From Deltaproteobacteria bacterium (lineage in GTDB: Bacteria > Myxococcota_A > Polyangia > Nannocystales > Nannocystaceae): DNA of 64,000 bases. The notes beneath the pieces are model-generated. The model was not told where the DNA came from. It ran no database searches and was given only the letters and a program-made list of their open reading frames with translations. How positions within the stretch are numbered: position 1 is the first letter of the stretch; each line of letters starts with the position of its first letter. This document shows positions 16,452 through 25,160 of the stretch, piece after piece. Location of the stretch: assembly GCA_016709225.1 (NCBI GenBank), contig JADJEE010000001.1, positions 682,001-746,000 of the forward strand, read 5' to 3'. The position numbers and the translations under genes were made by a program.

Positions 16452-17630
16452 GTGTCCGCGCCCAAGACCGACTCGCCGACCGTCACGTTCGTGCTCGGCA
16501 CGCGGCCCGAGGCGGTGAAGCTCGCGCCCGTGATCCACGCGGCGGCCGCCCACGACGACTGGCGCGTGCGGCTGTGCAGCAGTGGACAGCACCGCGAGCT
16601 GCTGCGGCCGTTTCTCGACACCTTCGCGCTGGTGCCCGACGTCGAGCTCGACGTGATGGTGCCGGGACAGAGCCTGGGCGCACTGCTCGGGGCGGTGGTC
16701 ACCGCGGTCGAGCGCGTGATCGTGGCCGAGGCGCCGGCGCTGCTGGTGGTGCAGGGCGACACCACCACGGTGCTCGGTGCCGCGCTGGCGGCTGCGCAGC
16801 AACGCGTGCCGGTGGCCCATGTCGAGGCCGGCCTGCGCACCCACGATCGCAGCGCGCCGTTCCCCGAGGAGAACAACCGCGTGTTGGTGGGGCAGCTGGC
16901 CGCGCTGCACCTGTGCCCGTCACGGCGCGCGTGCGACAACCTCGCGCGCGAGGGCGTCGATCCGTCGCGCGTGGTGTTGACCGGCAACACCGTGGTCGAC
17001 GCGGTGCGATGGATCCGCGCGCGCGCCCCCGAGGGCGATCTTCGTGAGCGTGCGGCCGCGCTGCCGTCGCTGCGCGATGATGCCAAGCTCGTGCTCGTCA
17101 CCGGCCATCGCCGCGAGAGCTTCGAGGGCGGGCTCGCGCGGGTGTGCCAGGCGCTGCGCGAGCTGGCGGCGGCGCATCCCGAGGTCGACTTCGTGTATCC
17201 GGTGCACCTGAACCCCCACGTGCGGGCCGAGGTCGCCAGGGGGCTCGGTGATCTCGCCAACGTGCACCTGGTGGCGCCGGTCGGCTACGCCACCTCGATC
17301 TGGCTCATCGCACGGGCCCACCTGGTCATCACCGACTCGGGCGGCATCCAAGAGGAAGCGCCCGAGCTCGGCAAGCCGGTGCTGGTGACCCGCGTCGCGA
17401 CCGAGCGCCCCGAGGCGGTCGAGATGGGCGCGGCGAAGATCGTCGGCTACGAGCCCGAGGTGTTGGTGGCCCACGCCCACGCGTGGCTTGCGGACGCCGA
17501 GGCCTACGCCGCCGTGGTGCCGCGTCGCAATCCGTTCGGCGACGGCCTCGCGGCCGCGCGCTGCGTGGCGGCGATGCGGCGGCAGCTGGGCCTGCCGGTC
17601 GACGACGTACCGCCGTGGTCGCAGGCGTGA
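16452..17630 (+). CDS. wecB: UDP-N-acetylglucosamine 2-epimerase (non-hydrolysing)
   Basis: 392-residue cytoplasmic enzyme that converts UDP-GlcNAc to UDP-ManNAc, a precursor for ManNAc or ManNAcA-containing glycans. The N-terminus FVLGTRPEAVKLAPVI is the family signature. VVQGDTTTVLGAALAA, HVEAGLRTHDR, PFPEENNRVLVGQLA, LTGNTVVDAV, LVTGHRRESFEGG, YPVHLNPHV and ITDSGGIQEEAPELGKPVLV cover the conserved regions. The GTG at 16452 gives the usual N-terminal length. The 133-base gap to the divergent epimerase can hold promoters for both. Confidence 0.95.
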   Translation: MSAPKTDSPTVTFVLGTRPEAVKLAPVIHAAAAHDDWRVRLCSSGQHRELLRPFLDTFALVPDVELDVMVPGQSLGALLGAVVTAVERVIVAEAPALLVVQGDTTTVLGAALAAAQQRVPVAHVEAGLRTHDRSAPFPEENNRVLVGQLAALHLCPSRRACDNLAREGVDPSRVVLTGNTVVDAVRWIRARAPEGDLRERAAALPSLRDDAKLVLVTGHRRESFEGGLARVCQALRELAAAHPEVDFVYPVHLNPHVRAEVARGLGDLANVHLVAPVGYATSIWLIARAHLVITDSGGIQEEAPELGKPVLVTRVATERPEAVEMGAAKIVGYEPEVLVAHAHAWLADAEAYAAVVPRRNPFGDGLAAARCVAAMRRQLGLPVDDVPPWSQA

Positions 17631-17659
17631 GCGCGGTGCTACGCTGCCCGTCGCTCGAC

Positions 17660-18235
17660 ATGACGACTCGATCGATTGCGTGGACGTGGATCTGGATCGC
17701 GCTGGCCAGCTGTGGCGGCGACGACGGTGGCGGCGAGAGCACGGGCATCGCGAGCGCGAGCGACACCAGCACCGCGTCGTCGGGCACGTCGGGCGGTGCG
17801 TCGTCTGGCGGGGAGGGCGGAGCGTCGTCTGGCGGCAGTGGTGATGCGTCGTCGAGCGGCGCGGCCGATGGCTCGAGCGGTGGCGCGGCCGAGGATCCCG
17901 AGTACCCCGCGCCGCAGGGCGGCACGTGCCCCCAGCCGACGGTGCCGGTGGAGCTACCCGGCGCGTCGAGCTGCGCGCCGACGTGCGCCGGCGCGGACGC
18001 GCCGTGCCCCGCGGCGGCCAGCGGCGACGCGACCGGCGTGTGCACCCCCTTCGAGCAGGCCGGGGGCAGCGGCACACCGTGCACCGAGCACGCCGACTGC
18101 AGCGGCGGCGAGGCCTGCGGCGGCAGCGGCACCTGCGTCGCGGTCGCGTTCTGGGGCTGTCGTCTGCGCTGCAGCGACGGCGCGAGCTGTCCCGACGCGA
18201 TGATCTGCGCGGGTGATTCCTGCGGCTATCCGTAG
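17660..18235 (+). CDS. Cys-rich lipoprotein, hypothetical
   Basis: 191-residue predicted lipoprotein with signal MTTRSIAWTWIWIALASC and canonical LASC lipobox. A low-complexity Ser/Gly/Thr/Ala linker of about 55 residues follows, then a Cys-rich domain with some 16 Cys in short spacings, including CTEHADCSGGEACGGSGTC, similar in style to the Cys-rich repeats of myxobacterial surface proteins. No enzymatic motif. It starts 29 bases after the wecB stop, but the composition suggests a surface protein rather than a sugar enzyme. Confidence 0.75.
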   Translation: MTTRSIAWTWIWIALASCGGDDGGGESTGIASASDTSTASSGTSGGASSGGEGGASSGGSGDASSSGAADGSSGGAAEDPEYPAPQGGTCPQPTVPVELPGASSCAPTCAGADAPCPAAASGDATGVCTPFEQAGGSGTPCTEHADCSGGEACGGSGTCVAVAFWGCRLRCSDGASCPDAMICAGDSCGYP

Positions 18236-18264
18236 GCGCGACGGCGCCAGGGCGAGCCGCGCCG

Positions 18265-18747
18265 CTACCGAGCCCGGCCCGTACGCCGCGGCAGCGGGTG
18301 CGCGCCGCCGGCATCGAGCCGCGCGATCGGTTCGCCCCAGTCGAACACCAACCCCGCGAGGGCGTGACCTTCGGGCCAACGCAGCGGTCGCCGCAGCAGC
18401 GCGGCCACGAGGGCAGCGAGCGCGGCCGGCCCCAGCGTCGCGCCGTCACCGATCGCCGCGACCGTGACGACGTCGCAGCGCGCCTCGAGCAGCCGCCGCA
18501 GCGCCGCCGCGGCGGCATCGCGCACGCCGGTCGTGACCACGAGGTCGTGACCGATCGTGCGAACCGTCGCGAGCTCGGCCAGCGTCGCGCGATCGATCGG
18601 CAGCGGTGGATCGGGCACCAGCACGAACAGCGGCGCCTGGCCGTCGCCGAGCGCTTCGGACACCCGCGCGACGATGCTCGATGCGAGCGCGCGTGCGTGT
18701 GGCTCGTCGAGCGGCCCCTCGGGCCACGTCAGATCGTCGACTACCAG
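18265..18747 (-). CDS. Hypothetical protein, probably coupled by a CTG start
   Basis: A 160-residue frame that looks like real protein from residue 1: LVVDDLTWPEGPLDEP, then APLFVLVPDPPLPIDRA and an Ala/Leu-rich alpha/beta region. No ATG or GTG lies in frame near the onset. The first suitable codon is CTG at 18747, with CGAGG five bases upstream and the stop of the previous gene (18741-18743) overlapping it. A GTG at 18663 is a shorter alternative. The family is not recognised. Its tight coupling to the upstream gene suggests a partner, possibly an immunity or chaperone role, but this is inference only. Confidence 0.45.
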   Translation of the reverse strand: MVVDDLTWPEGPLDEPHARALASSIVARVSEALGDGQAPLFVLVPDPPLPIDRATLAELATVRTIGHDLVVTTGVRDAAAAALRRLLEARCDVVTVAAIGDGATLGPAALAALVAALLRRPLRWPEGHALAGLVFDWGEPIARLDAGGAHPLPRRTGRAR

Positions 18748-19688
18748 CCCGACCTCGCGCCGTGGTAGAGCAGCTTCGCGAGCCCCTTGGCGATGATGCG
18801 CCAGTTGCTCTCGTGCTTGAGCAGGTTGCCGCCGGCGACGCCGACGATGCGGCCGTTGACGTACAGCCGCGCCGCGTTGCCATCGACCGCCTGCAGCACC
18901 ACCCGCAGGATGCTCTGGTTGCTGTTGTTGGTCACCGAGATCACCGTCAGCGCGCCGTTGCCCGCGCGCGCCTCCGACAGCGCGACACCGTACCAGGCAT
19001 CGATGCGGCCCACGCCCAAGCCGCTGCCACCGCTCGGACCGGTCATGCGCAGGAGGCTGCGACCGGGGGCGTGCAGGATGCGAAACGAGCCGAAGCTGCC
19101 GACCGCGACCGACGCGACCGTGAAGCCGAGTCGACCGAGCATCGCGCCGTTCTCGGGGTCGGCGCCGACGAGGTCGGCGACGTTGGCACCGACCCACGCC
19201 GAGCCCTCGCCGAGGACGTTGTAGCCCTCGCCGTTGTTGGCACCGAAGATCTGACTGACGCCGTCGCCGATCGCGTTGGCGCCCAGCCCCACCATCACCA
19301 CGCCGGCGGCGGTGGTGCCGGGCTCGGGGATGAGGATGCCGACCACGCCGACGGCAGTCTCGATCACCCCGAGCACGGTCTTGCCGGTGCCCCAGCCCAC
19401 GCGATACAGCAGCGAGTGACGGCGCTCGAACACGTCGATGTCGAGCGCGTCCTTGAGCGCCGCGGCCATGTCCTGCGCCGAGTTGTTGGAGAAGATGCCG
19501 GCGGTGTCGAGGCGGATGACCTTGGCCTCTGCGTCGACCTCGTAGCCGTCCATGTCGATCGCGGGGTTGAAGCTCTCGATCCGGTAGCCGAGCCCGCCCT
19601 GGCTGGGATGGCCGAGCGCCTTGAGCAGGAGCAACGCGTCCTCGGCGTCGTAGCGATCGATGTACGCGTCGATGATGGCTTCGGACAT
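18741..19688 (-). CDS. Hypothetical glycine-rich protein, possible pre-toxin-like middle
   Basis: 315 residues without a signal peptide. The N-terminus (MSEAIIDAYIDRYDAEDALLLL) is helical. The middle holds two glycine-rich hydrophobic stretches, VLGVIETAVGVVGILIPEPG and TTAAGVVMVGLGANAIGDG, followed by NNGEGYNVLGEG, a style seen in the pre-toxin regions of polymorphic toxins and DUF4225-like proteins. The C-terminus is polar and basic (LLYHGARSGW). I do not recognise a family. It lies downstream of kptA with a 160-base gap, and its stop overlaps the next frame. A membrane-active effector or a phage-like structural role are both possible. Confidence 0.55.
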   Translation of the reverse strand: MSEAIIDAYIDRYDAEDALLLLKALGHPSQGGLGYRIESFNPAIDMDGYEVDAEAKVIRLDTAGIFSNNSAQDMAAALKDALDIDVFERRHSLLYRVGWGTGKTVLGVIETAVGVVGILIPEPGTTAAGVVMVGLGANAIGDGVSQIFGANNGEGYNVLGEGSAWVGANVADLVGADPENGAMLGRLGFTVASVAVGSFGSFRILHAPGRSLLRMTGPSGGSGLGVGRIDAWYGVALSEARAGNGALTVISVTNNSNQSILRVVLQAVDGNAARLYVNGRIVGVAGGNLLKHESNWRIIAKGLAKLLYHGARSGW

Positions 19689-19848
19689 GTGCGCCTGGCT
19701 GTTGGTCGTCGGTGGCCGCCCGTGAGGTCGACGGACGAAAGCGGCGGCCGGCCCCAATGCCGGCCCACGCAGGACGACGTCGCCGTCGCGGCCGGCATTC
19801 GCGGAATCGTACGGCGACCTGCCCACTCCAGGAGTGGCGAGCTCGGCC

Positions 19849-20469
19849 TCACACCGCGGGTACGTCGAGCAGCGCGAGCACCTCGGCCGCTCGCGCCGCG
19901 GCGCGCCGCGTCATCGCGCGGGCGCCGACGATGCACGACGGCGGCACCGCGCGGACGAGGCGCACGCCGTTGGGTGCGACGAACACCGCGTAGCCGGCGG
20001 CCCGAACCCGCACCGGATCGATCGCGAGCAGCCACGCGACGCCGGCCCGCTTGCCGACCGTGGACGTCGGATCCTCGGCGAGGTGCACGTGGGTGCGGGC
20101 GACTGGTCGCAGGCCCTCGCGGGCGATCGCGTCGAGCGCCTCGCGGGTGGTCCCGTGCCACAGCCAGGCGTCGCCCCCGTGCAGCTGCCACGAAGCCTCG
20201 ATCGCGTCGCGATCGATGGCGAGGTTGGCGGTCGAGTGGCCCTGGCACGCGCGCACGCGATCGCCGTCGAGCTGCAGGCGGCCCTTGTCGTTGGTGCGCA
20301 CGATGAGCTCGAGCTGTGCCCGCGTGAGCCGGGTGTACGCCAGCACCGCCGCGACATCGGCCCAGCCGGCGGGATCCATCACGAGGCCGACCTCGCTGGC
20401 GCCGTGGCGCAGCAACCACGACAGCTGCCGGCTGCCAGCCACGGGATCGCGCAGGCCGGCGCCGGGCAT
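19849..20469 (-). CDS. kptA: RNA 2'-phosphotransferase (Tpt1/KptA)
   Basis: 206-residue enzyme that transfers the internal 2'-phosphate of RNA to NAD+, giving 2'-OH RNA, ADP-ribose 1'',2''-cyclic phosphate and nicotinamide. Conserved blocks are present: RQLSWLLRHG, LELIVRTNDKGRLQLDG, RACQGHS, WHGTTREALDAI, RPVARTHVHLAED and RLVRAVPPSCI. The family tetrad (Arg, His, Arg, Arg) is covered by these blocks. Bacterial KptA occurs without a tRNA-splicing pathway and its substrate in bacteria is generally unclear. ATG 20469 shares one base with the stop of the upstream lipoprotein gene (TGATG), so translation is probably coupled. Confidence 0.95.
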   Translation of the reverse strand: MPGAGLRDPVAGSRQLSWLLRHGASEVGLVMDPAGWADVAAVLAYTRLTRAQLELIVRTNDKGRLQLDGDRVRACQGHSTANLAIDRDAIEASWQLHGGDAWLWHGTTREALDAIAREGLRPVARTHVHLAEDPTSTVGKRAGVAWLLAIDPVRVRAAGYAVFVAPNGVRLVRAVPPSCIVGARAMTRRAAARAAEVLALLDVPAV

Positions 20470-20963
20470 CACTCGCGAGGATAGCCGAAGCGGCACCGCC
20501 GTCGATGCAGCCACGGCAGCAGCAGCAGCAGCCACGCCGCCGCCGGCGGTGGGTTCGGCGACACCGCGCAGGTCGAGGTCGGTCGCGGCACGTCGCAGCT
20601 CGAGTCCTGGTCGACGTCGCGATCGGGGTCGGGCTCGCAGTTGGTGTAGACCGCGGCGCACGCCTCGAGGCCGCGGCGATCGAGGTTGCAGTCGGGGCCC
20701 AGCAGGCGAGGCCGCAGCGCCTTGCGCAGGCGCAGGATGCAGGTGCGCGCGGCCTTCTCGTCGTAGTCGCAGGCCTGCGCGCAGTGGTCCAGCTGCTCGC
20801 TGCGGCTCTGCTCGCAGTCGCCCTCGCTGTCGAGCCCGAAGTCCCACTCGCCGCACTTGTCGCTCAGGCGACACAGCAGCTTGGTCTGCTTGCCGTTGAA
20901 CGCCTCGGCGTCGCCCACACACGCGCCCAGGACGACCATGGCGAGGAACGGCGTGCGTCGCAT
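20469..20963 (-). CDS. Cys-rich lipoprotein with MYXO-CTERM-like tail
   Basis: 164-residue predicted secreted protein. The N-terminus MRRTPFLAMVVLGAC ends in a lipobox. The body has regularly spaced Cys (CRLSDKCGEW, CAQACDYDEKAARTC, CNLDRRGLEAC). The C-terminus runs Cys, a Pro/Ala stretch, WLLLLLPWLH and then HRRRCRF, close to the tripartite MYXO-CTERM sorting signal (Cys, hydrophobic helix, Arg cluster). Having both a lipobox and this tail is odd. It is coupled to kptA by a TGATG overlap. Function unknown. Confidence 0.75.
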   Translation of the reverse strand: MRRTPFLAMVVLGACVGDAEAFNGKQTKLLCRLSDKCGEWDFGLDSEGDCEQSRSEQLDHCAQACDYDEKAARTCILRLRKALRPRLLGPDCNLDRRGLEACAAVYTNCEPDPDRDVDQDSSCDVPRPTSTCAVSPNPPPAAAWLLLLLPWLHRRRCRFGYPRE

Positions 20964-21075
20964 CGACTGGCAGTCTACGCGCGCCAGCGCGGGGCGCCCG
21001 TGCGCGCCGGTGCAGGCGGTGTGGTGGTGGTGTCGCCGGCCGCCGGCACGTGCCGCCCGCGGGGCGCCGCGGGCC

Positions 21076-22653
21076 TCACGGGGGCGGCGCCGCGCCGCGC
21101 CGCAGCTTGCCGAGCTTGCGCATGACGATCGCGCGCAGCTGGTCGCGCTCGTCGGCCGCGACCACGAAGCGCCAGCTGCCGCCGACGAGCACCACCGCAT
21201 ACGGCACCGCCAACACCGCGACCTCGAGCGCGGCGGCCCACCGCGGTGGCATCACGCCGACCAGCAAGGGCGCCAGCAGCAGGTGACCCGCGAACACCAG
21301 CGCCGCCGCGATCGCGACCACGGCCACGACCGGGCCGATGCGCGCGCCCTCGACGTAGCTGCGCGCCGACAGGTTCGCGAAGCGGAAGAACGCCCGCATG
21401 TACCACAGCGCGGCGATGGCCTGGCCGGCCAGGCGCGACACCACGATGCCGTCGAAGTCGAACGCACGCGCCAGTGGCACCACCGAGACCAGCACGATCG
21501 CGGTCGCGATCATCGCGGTCGCGAGCTCGAGCATGACCTTGCCCTGCGCGCGCAGGTTGGCCGAGATCACCCCGGTCTGCAGCATCAAGACCTCACCGAC
21601 CGCGAGCAGCTGCAGCGCGAGCGCGGCCTCCGCGACGTCTTGGTTGGTCCACGCCAGCAGCACGGGGCCGCCCAGCACCGCCAGGAACGCGAAGGTGCCG
21701 CTCGACACCACCGCGAGCGCCTTGCTGGCCTGCACGAACAGCCCGCGCTCGCGCTCGCGCTCGCCGCCGGCCTGTAGATCGGCGAACGCGGCCAGCAGCG
21801 GCGCCAGCACCGACGACGACAGCGACTTGCCGAGGGTCAGCAGCTTGTCGCACAGATCGTAGATCGCGACCCAACCGACCCCGAGCAGCACCGACAGCAG
21901 GATCTTCACGCCCTCCATCACGCTGGTCGTGACGATGCCCAGCACCTGGAAGCGTCCGCCCAGGGAGAAGACCTCGCGCACGCCGTCCTTGGTCCACGCC
22001 AACGGGCTGAGCCGCAGCTGCGGCGCCATGCGTCGCAGGCTGATCCACGCCACCGCGATGCACACCACCTGGCCGACGGCATAGCCGACGCCCATGCCGA
22101 CGATGTCGAAGCCGAGGAACAACAGCGGCAGCGTGACGAAGAACTCGACGAACGACGCGAGGATGTAGAGCTTGTAGGTGAGATCGATGCGCTGCAGACC
22201 GGCCAGCACCTCGAGCGCACAGCCCACGCTCATGCGCAGCACCAGGCAGCCCATGATCAACATCAGCGCGACGCGCCCCTGGCCGATGAAGCGGGCCGGT
22301 ACGTTGATGGCGTCGAGGATCGACGCGCCCAGCACCCAGGTTGCGCCGAGCCCGAACACCGCGACGCCGCCGATCACCAGCATGCCCGAGCCGAGGATCC
22401 GCTCCAGCCGCGCCTGATCGCCGCTGCGCATGCACTCGGCAGTGGCCTTGATGTAGGCGACCCCGAAGCTCGCGTTCACCATCGACACGTAGTTCGACAG
22501 GCTGAACACCAGCGTCCACACGCCATAGCCGTCCTTGCCGATCTTGGCGAGCACGATCGGCGTCAGGATGAAGCGCGAGCCGATGCGCCACGCCTCCGCC
22601 AGCCATGCGACCAGGGTGCTGCGCGCCAGCGTCTTGAACTCGACCTGCGCCAT
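21076..22653 (-). CDS. Wzx-like polysaccharide flippase (MOP superfamily)
   Basis: 525-residue integral membrane protein with 12-14 hydrophobic segments. It fits the polysaccharide flippases that translocate lipid-linked oligosaccharide across the inner membrane. The first segment region SRFILTPIVLAKIGKDGYGVWTL is characteristic (Arg-Phe near a conserved G-GVW turn). ATG 22653 gives MAQVEFKTLARSTLVAW before helix 1; an upstream extension to 22743 would be Ala/Pro/Ser-rich. The gene starts 28 bases downstream of a glycosyltransferase stop, so the two form an operon. It is distant from the main EPS genes but the role fits them. Confidence 0.88.
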   Translation of the reverse strand: MAQVEFKTLARSTLVAWLAEAWRIGSRFILTPIVLAKIGKDGYGVWTLVFSLSNYVSMVNASFGVAYIKATAECMRSGDQARLERILGSGMLVIGGVAVFGLGATWVLGASILDAINVPARFIGQGRVALMLIMGCLVLRMSVGCALEVLAGLQRIDLTYKLYILASFVEFFVTLPLLFLGFDIVGMGVGYAVGQVVCIAVAWISLRRMAPQLRLSPLAWTKDGVREVFSLGGRFQVLGIVTTSVMEGVKILLSVLLGVGWVAIYDLCDKLLTLGKSLSSSVLAPLLAAFADLQAGGERERERGLFVQASKALAVVSSGTFAFLAVLGGPVLLAWTNQDVAEAALALQLLAVGEVLMLQTGVISANLRAQGKVMLELATAMIATAIVLVSVVPLARAFDFDGIVVSRLAGQAIAALWYMRAFFRFANLSARSYVEGARIGPVVAVVAIAAALVFAGHLLLAPLLVGVMPPRWAAALEVAVLAVPYAVVLVGGSWRFVVAADERDQLRAIVMRKLGKLRRGAAPPP

Positions 22654-22681
22654 GGTGTCGGGGGTCGCTGCCGCCGTCGCT

Positions 22682-23695
22682 TCAGTTGGGCAAGGCGAAG
22701 CCGAGCTGGGTGAGCGTGCGACGCCAGAACGCGCGCGGCTCACCGCTGGGGAAGTAGCGGCTGATGAACGCGTAGGCGTTCTTCGAGATGGTGTCGCGCA
22801 GCTGCGCGTCCTCGAGCTCGATGAGGCACTCGGCGGCGCGCTCCGGGGTCTCGGCGATCATCGCGGTCTTGCGGTGCTCCATCGAGAAGTTGGCGCCGCT
22901 GGCCGACTTGCCGACCACCACCATGCCGCACGCCATCGACTCCTGCGGTGGCAGAGCGCAGCCCTCGACGTCGGCCGACGCGAGGAACGCCTGCGCCCGC
23001 TGCATGCGGGCCGCGAGCTCCTGCAGCGGCACGCCGTCGATCAGCTCGAAGCGCCAGAACTTGCCGCCGAGCCGGGCGTAGTGGTCGCGCGTGGCCTGGA
23101 TGTACTCGGGGCCCTTGCGGGGGAACGCGAAGATGAGCCCGGGCTCGCGCTCGCTCTGCGGCACGAAGGGGAAGGTGTCGTTGTCGACGATGTTCGGGAC
23201 GATCGGGATGTCCTTGCCCGGGAACGCCTTGCGACACAGCTCGAGCATGTGCGGCGAGTCGGTCCACAACGTCATCCGATCGGACATGTAGTCGAAGTTC
23301 GGGTGCAGATGGATCGGCACCTGCAAGTACACGATCGCCTGGCCACGCACGTCGTTGGCGAGCTCGGTGCAGAAGTCCGGCACCAGCACGACGTCGTCGT
23401 CGCGCCGATCCGACCATCGCATGTACGGCAGCTTGACCACGTTGAAGTCGCCGTAGGTGTCCTTGCCCGACGGCGACACCAGGCGCGCGTCGACCCCCAG
23501 CGAGCGCGCGAGCGCGGCGTGGCGCATGTTGTTGAGCGTGCCGCCCCATGCGACGTGGGTGTACAGGCGCGGGTGCACGAGCATGCGGCGGGAGATGGCG
23601 ATGCGCTCGGCCTTGGGGTGTCGCGCGAGGAATTCGGTGACGCTGCGCAGGGGGCCTTGGCGGACGAGATCGGGGACGAGGACGAGCAGGCGCAT
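22682..23695 (-). CDS. GT4-like glycosyltransferase
   Basis: 337-residue predicted cytoplasmic GT-B glycosyltransferase. The N-terminus MRLLVLVPDLVRQGPLRSV contains a nucleotide-binding-style loop with a short acceptor region. Later IPIVPNIVDND and FAFPRKGPEYIQATRDHY precede a C-terminal donor domain. EGCALPPQESMACGMVVVG matches the E-x7-E region of GT4 enzymes that binds the donor sugar, preceded by ASADVEG. It also has a final helix-rich tail. It is upstream of the flippase on the same strand, consistent with a repeat-unit assembly step. Substrate unknown. Confidence 0.85.
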   Translation of the reverse strand: MRLLVLVPDLVRQGPLRSVTEFLARHPKAERIAISRRMLVHPRLYTHVAWGGTLNNMRHAALARSLGVDARLVSPSGKDTYGDFNVVKLPYMRWSDRRDDDVVLVPDFCTELANDVRGQAIVYLQVPIHLHPNFDYMSDRMTLWTDSPHMLELCRKAFPGKDIPIVPNIVDNDTFPFVPQSEREPGLIFAFPRKGPEYIQATRDHYARLGGKFWRFELIDGVPLQELAARMQRAQAFLASADVEGCALPPQESMACGMVVVGKSASGANFSMEHRKTAMIAETPERAAECLIELEDAQLRDTISKNAYAFISRYFPSGEPRAFWRRTLTQLGFALPN

Positions 23696-23916
23696 GGGCG
23701 GAGGGCGGCCTCGAAGGTAGCAGGAAGCCGGCGCGCACGTTCGGTCGCGACGCAACCGGGCGCGCTCGCGGCGATCGTCCGCGCGAACGCCGGGCAGATC
23801 CTGGAATCGCGCGTCGGCATCGGAGGCCGCGCCGAAAGAGCGCGTCGATCTGGTGTCCGATGGTGGGGAGGGGTGAGCGCGCGACGGTCCGATCGCGCGG
23901 ATGGCCGCTCCAGGTC

Positions 23917-23921
23917 GGAGG
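23917..23921 (+). promoter_or_regulatory. Shine-Dalgarno GGAGG deciding a TTG start
   Basis: GGAGG lies seven bases before TTG 23929 and is the best ribosome-binding site in this stretch. It favours the TTG over ATG 24004, which has no such site. Confidence 0.7.
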
Positions 23922-23928
23922 ATTCGCG

Positions 23929-25050
23929 TTGTCCACGTCACATCTGGAGTCGACCGAGAACGAACACCGCGACGATCGTCCGCTGGGCTTCGCGAAGGGC
24001 GTCATGGGCGATCGCGCCGATGGCCTGCGACGGCAACGGCGCTGGACCGCGGCTGCGCTCGAGTACCAGTCGATGGTGCGGCTCGACGCCGACGACGTGG
24101 CGGCGGCGCTGCGCTGGGCGGATTGCTGCTGGCGCGCGCGCCAGCCCGCCGGCGCCGCGCAGGGTTGGCTGGCCGCCGCCGCCGCGCTCGCGCGTGCGGG
24201 TCAGCACCGCCGCGCGCTGGGCTTGGCGCAACGCGCCGCGGCGCTCGACCCCGAGCAGGTGGTGCGATCGCGGATCGAGGCGATCGTGCGATCGTGTGGC
24301 GCACCCGCCGAGGCGCTGTGTGAGATCGCCGCGCGGGCCCACGGCGCCGCGCGTCGCTTCGATCGTGCCCGCGAGCTGCGCGAGCTGCTGCTCGAGTGCG
24401 ATCCCGGCAGCGTCACCAAGACCATGCGCGTCGCCGAGGTCGACCTGCAGCACGGCGACCGCGAGCGTGGCGCCAGCTTGCTCACCGACGCCGCCGCGCG
24501 GATGCACGCGAGCGGGCGCGCCGGTGCGTTCGTCCGGCTGGCGGAGACGCTCATCGATCACGGGCGGCTCGACGCCGACGCGACCCTCGAGCTGGCACGG
24601 ATCTACCTGCGTCGCGGGCAGGTCGCGGAGGCACTGCAGAAGCTCGAGCTGGCGCGTCGGCGCTCGCCCCTGCGACTCGAGCTGGTCGAGCTCTCGCTGC
24701 GCTGCCACGCCGCGCTCGGCAGCGGCGCCGCCGCGGAGGTGATGCTCGACGATCTGCTCGCGCGCACGGGCGCCGCGGTGGGCGATGCCGCGCAGCAGCA
24801 GGCGCTGTGTCGCATGCTCGAGCAGGCCGCCGGCTTCGCGGGTCGCGACGGCCGCTGGCGCGAGCGCATGCTCGCATGGCTGCGCCGCGCCGCCGCCCCT
24901 GGCCAACCGTCGGCGCCGCGTCGGCCGACGCCGCCGCCACCGCCGGCGTGGGCGGTTCGAGCGTCACGCGGCGCGACGGTGGCATCGGCGCAGCCCGACG
25001 CAGCATCGACGGACCGCGCACCGCTCCTGCCAAAACGCTCGCCCGGCTGA
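23929..25050 (+). CDS. TPR-like helical repeat protein, hypothetical
   Basis: 373-residue Ala/Arg/Leu-rich protein of helix-turn-helix repeats, for example RRQRRWTAAALEYQSMVRLDADD, LARAGQHRRALGLAQRAAALDPEQ and LARIYLRRGQVAEALQKLELARRRSP, which match the tetratricopeptide spacing. It probably mediates protein contacts. The C-terminal 60 residues are Pro/Ala-rich and disordered. TTG 23929 is chosen on the SD site. It diverges from the GT4-like gene over 233 bases. No catalytic motif is visible. The same repeat style is used in the large TPR kinase at 34075. Confidence 0.75.
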   Translation: MSTSHLESTENEHRDDRPLGFAKGVMGDRADGLRRQRRWTAAALEYQSMVRLDADDVAAALRWADCCWRARQPAGAAQGWLAAAAALARAGQHRRALGLAQRAAALDPEQVVRSRIEAIVRSCGAPAEALCEIAARAHGAARRFDRARELRELLLECDPGSVTKTMRVAEVDLQHGDRERGASLLTDAAARMHASGRAGAFVRLAETLIDHGRLDADATLELARIYLRRGQVAEALQKLELARRRSPLRLELVELSLRCHAALGSGAAAEVMLDDLLARTGAAVGDAAQQQALCRMLEQAAGFAGRDGRWRERMLAWLRRAAAPGQPSAPRRPTPPPPPAWAVRASRGATVASAQPDAASTDRAPLLPKRSPG

Positions 25051-25160
25051 ACCGCGCGGAACACCCTCGGCACCCACGCACCCGCGTTGGCGCACGCGCG
25101 CTGGAACAGGCGCGGAGTTGTGGCCGCCCGATCGACCATGCGATGGTGGCCACGCGGGGC

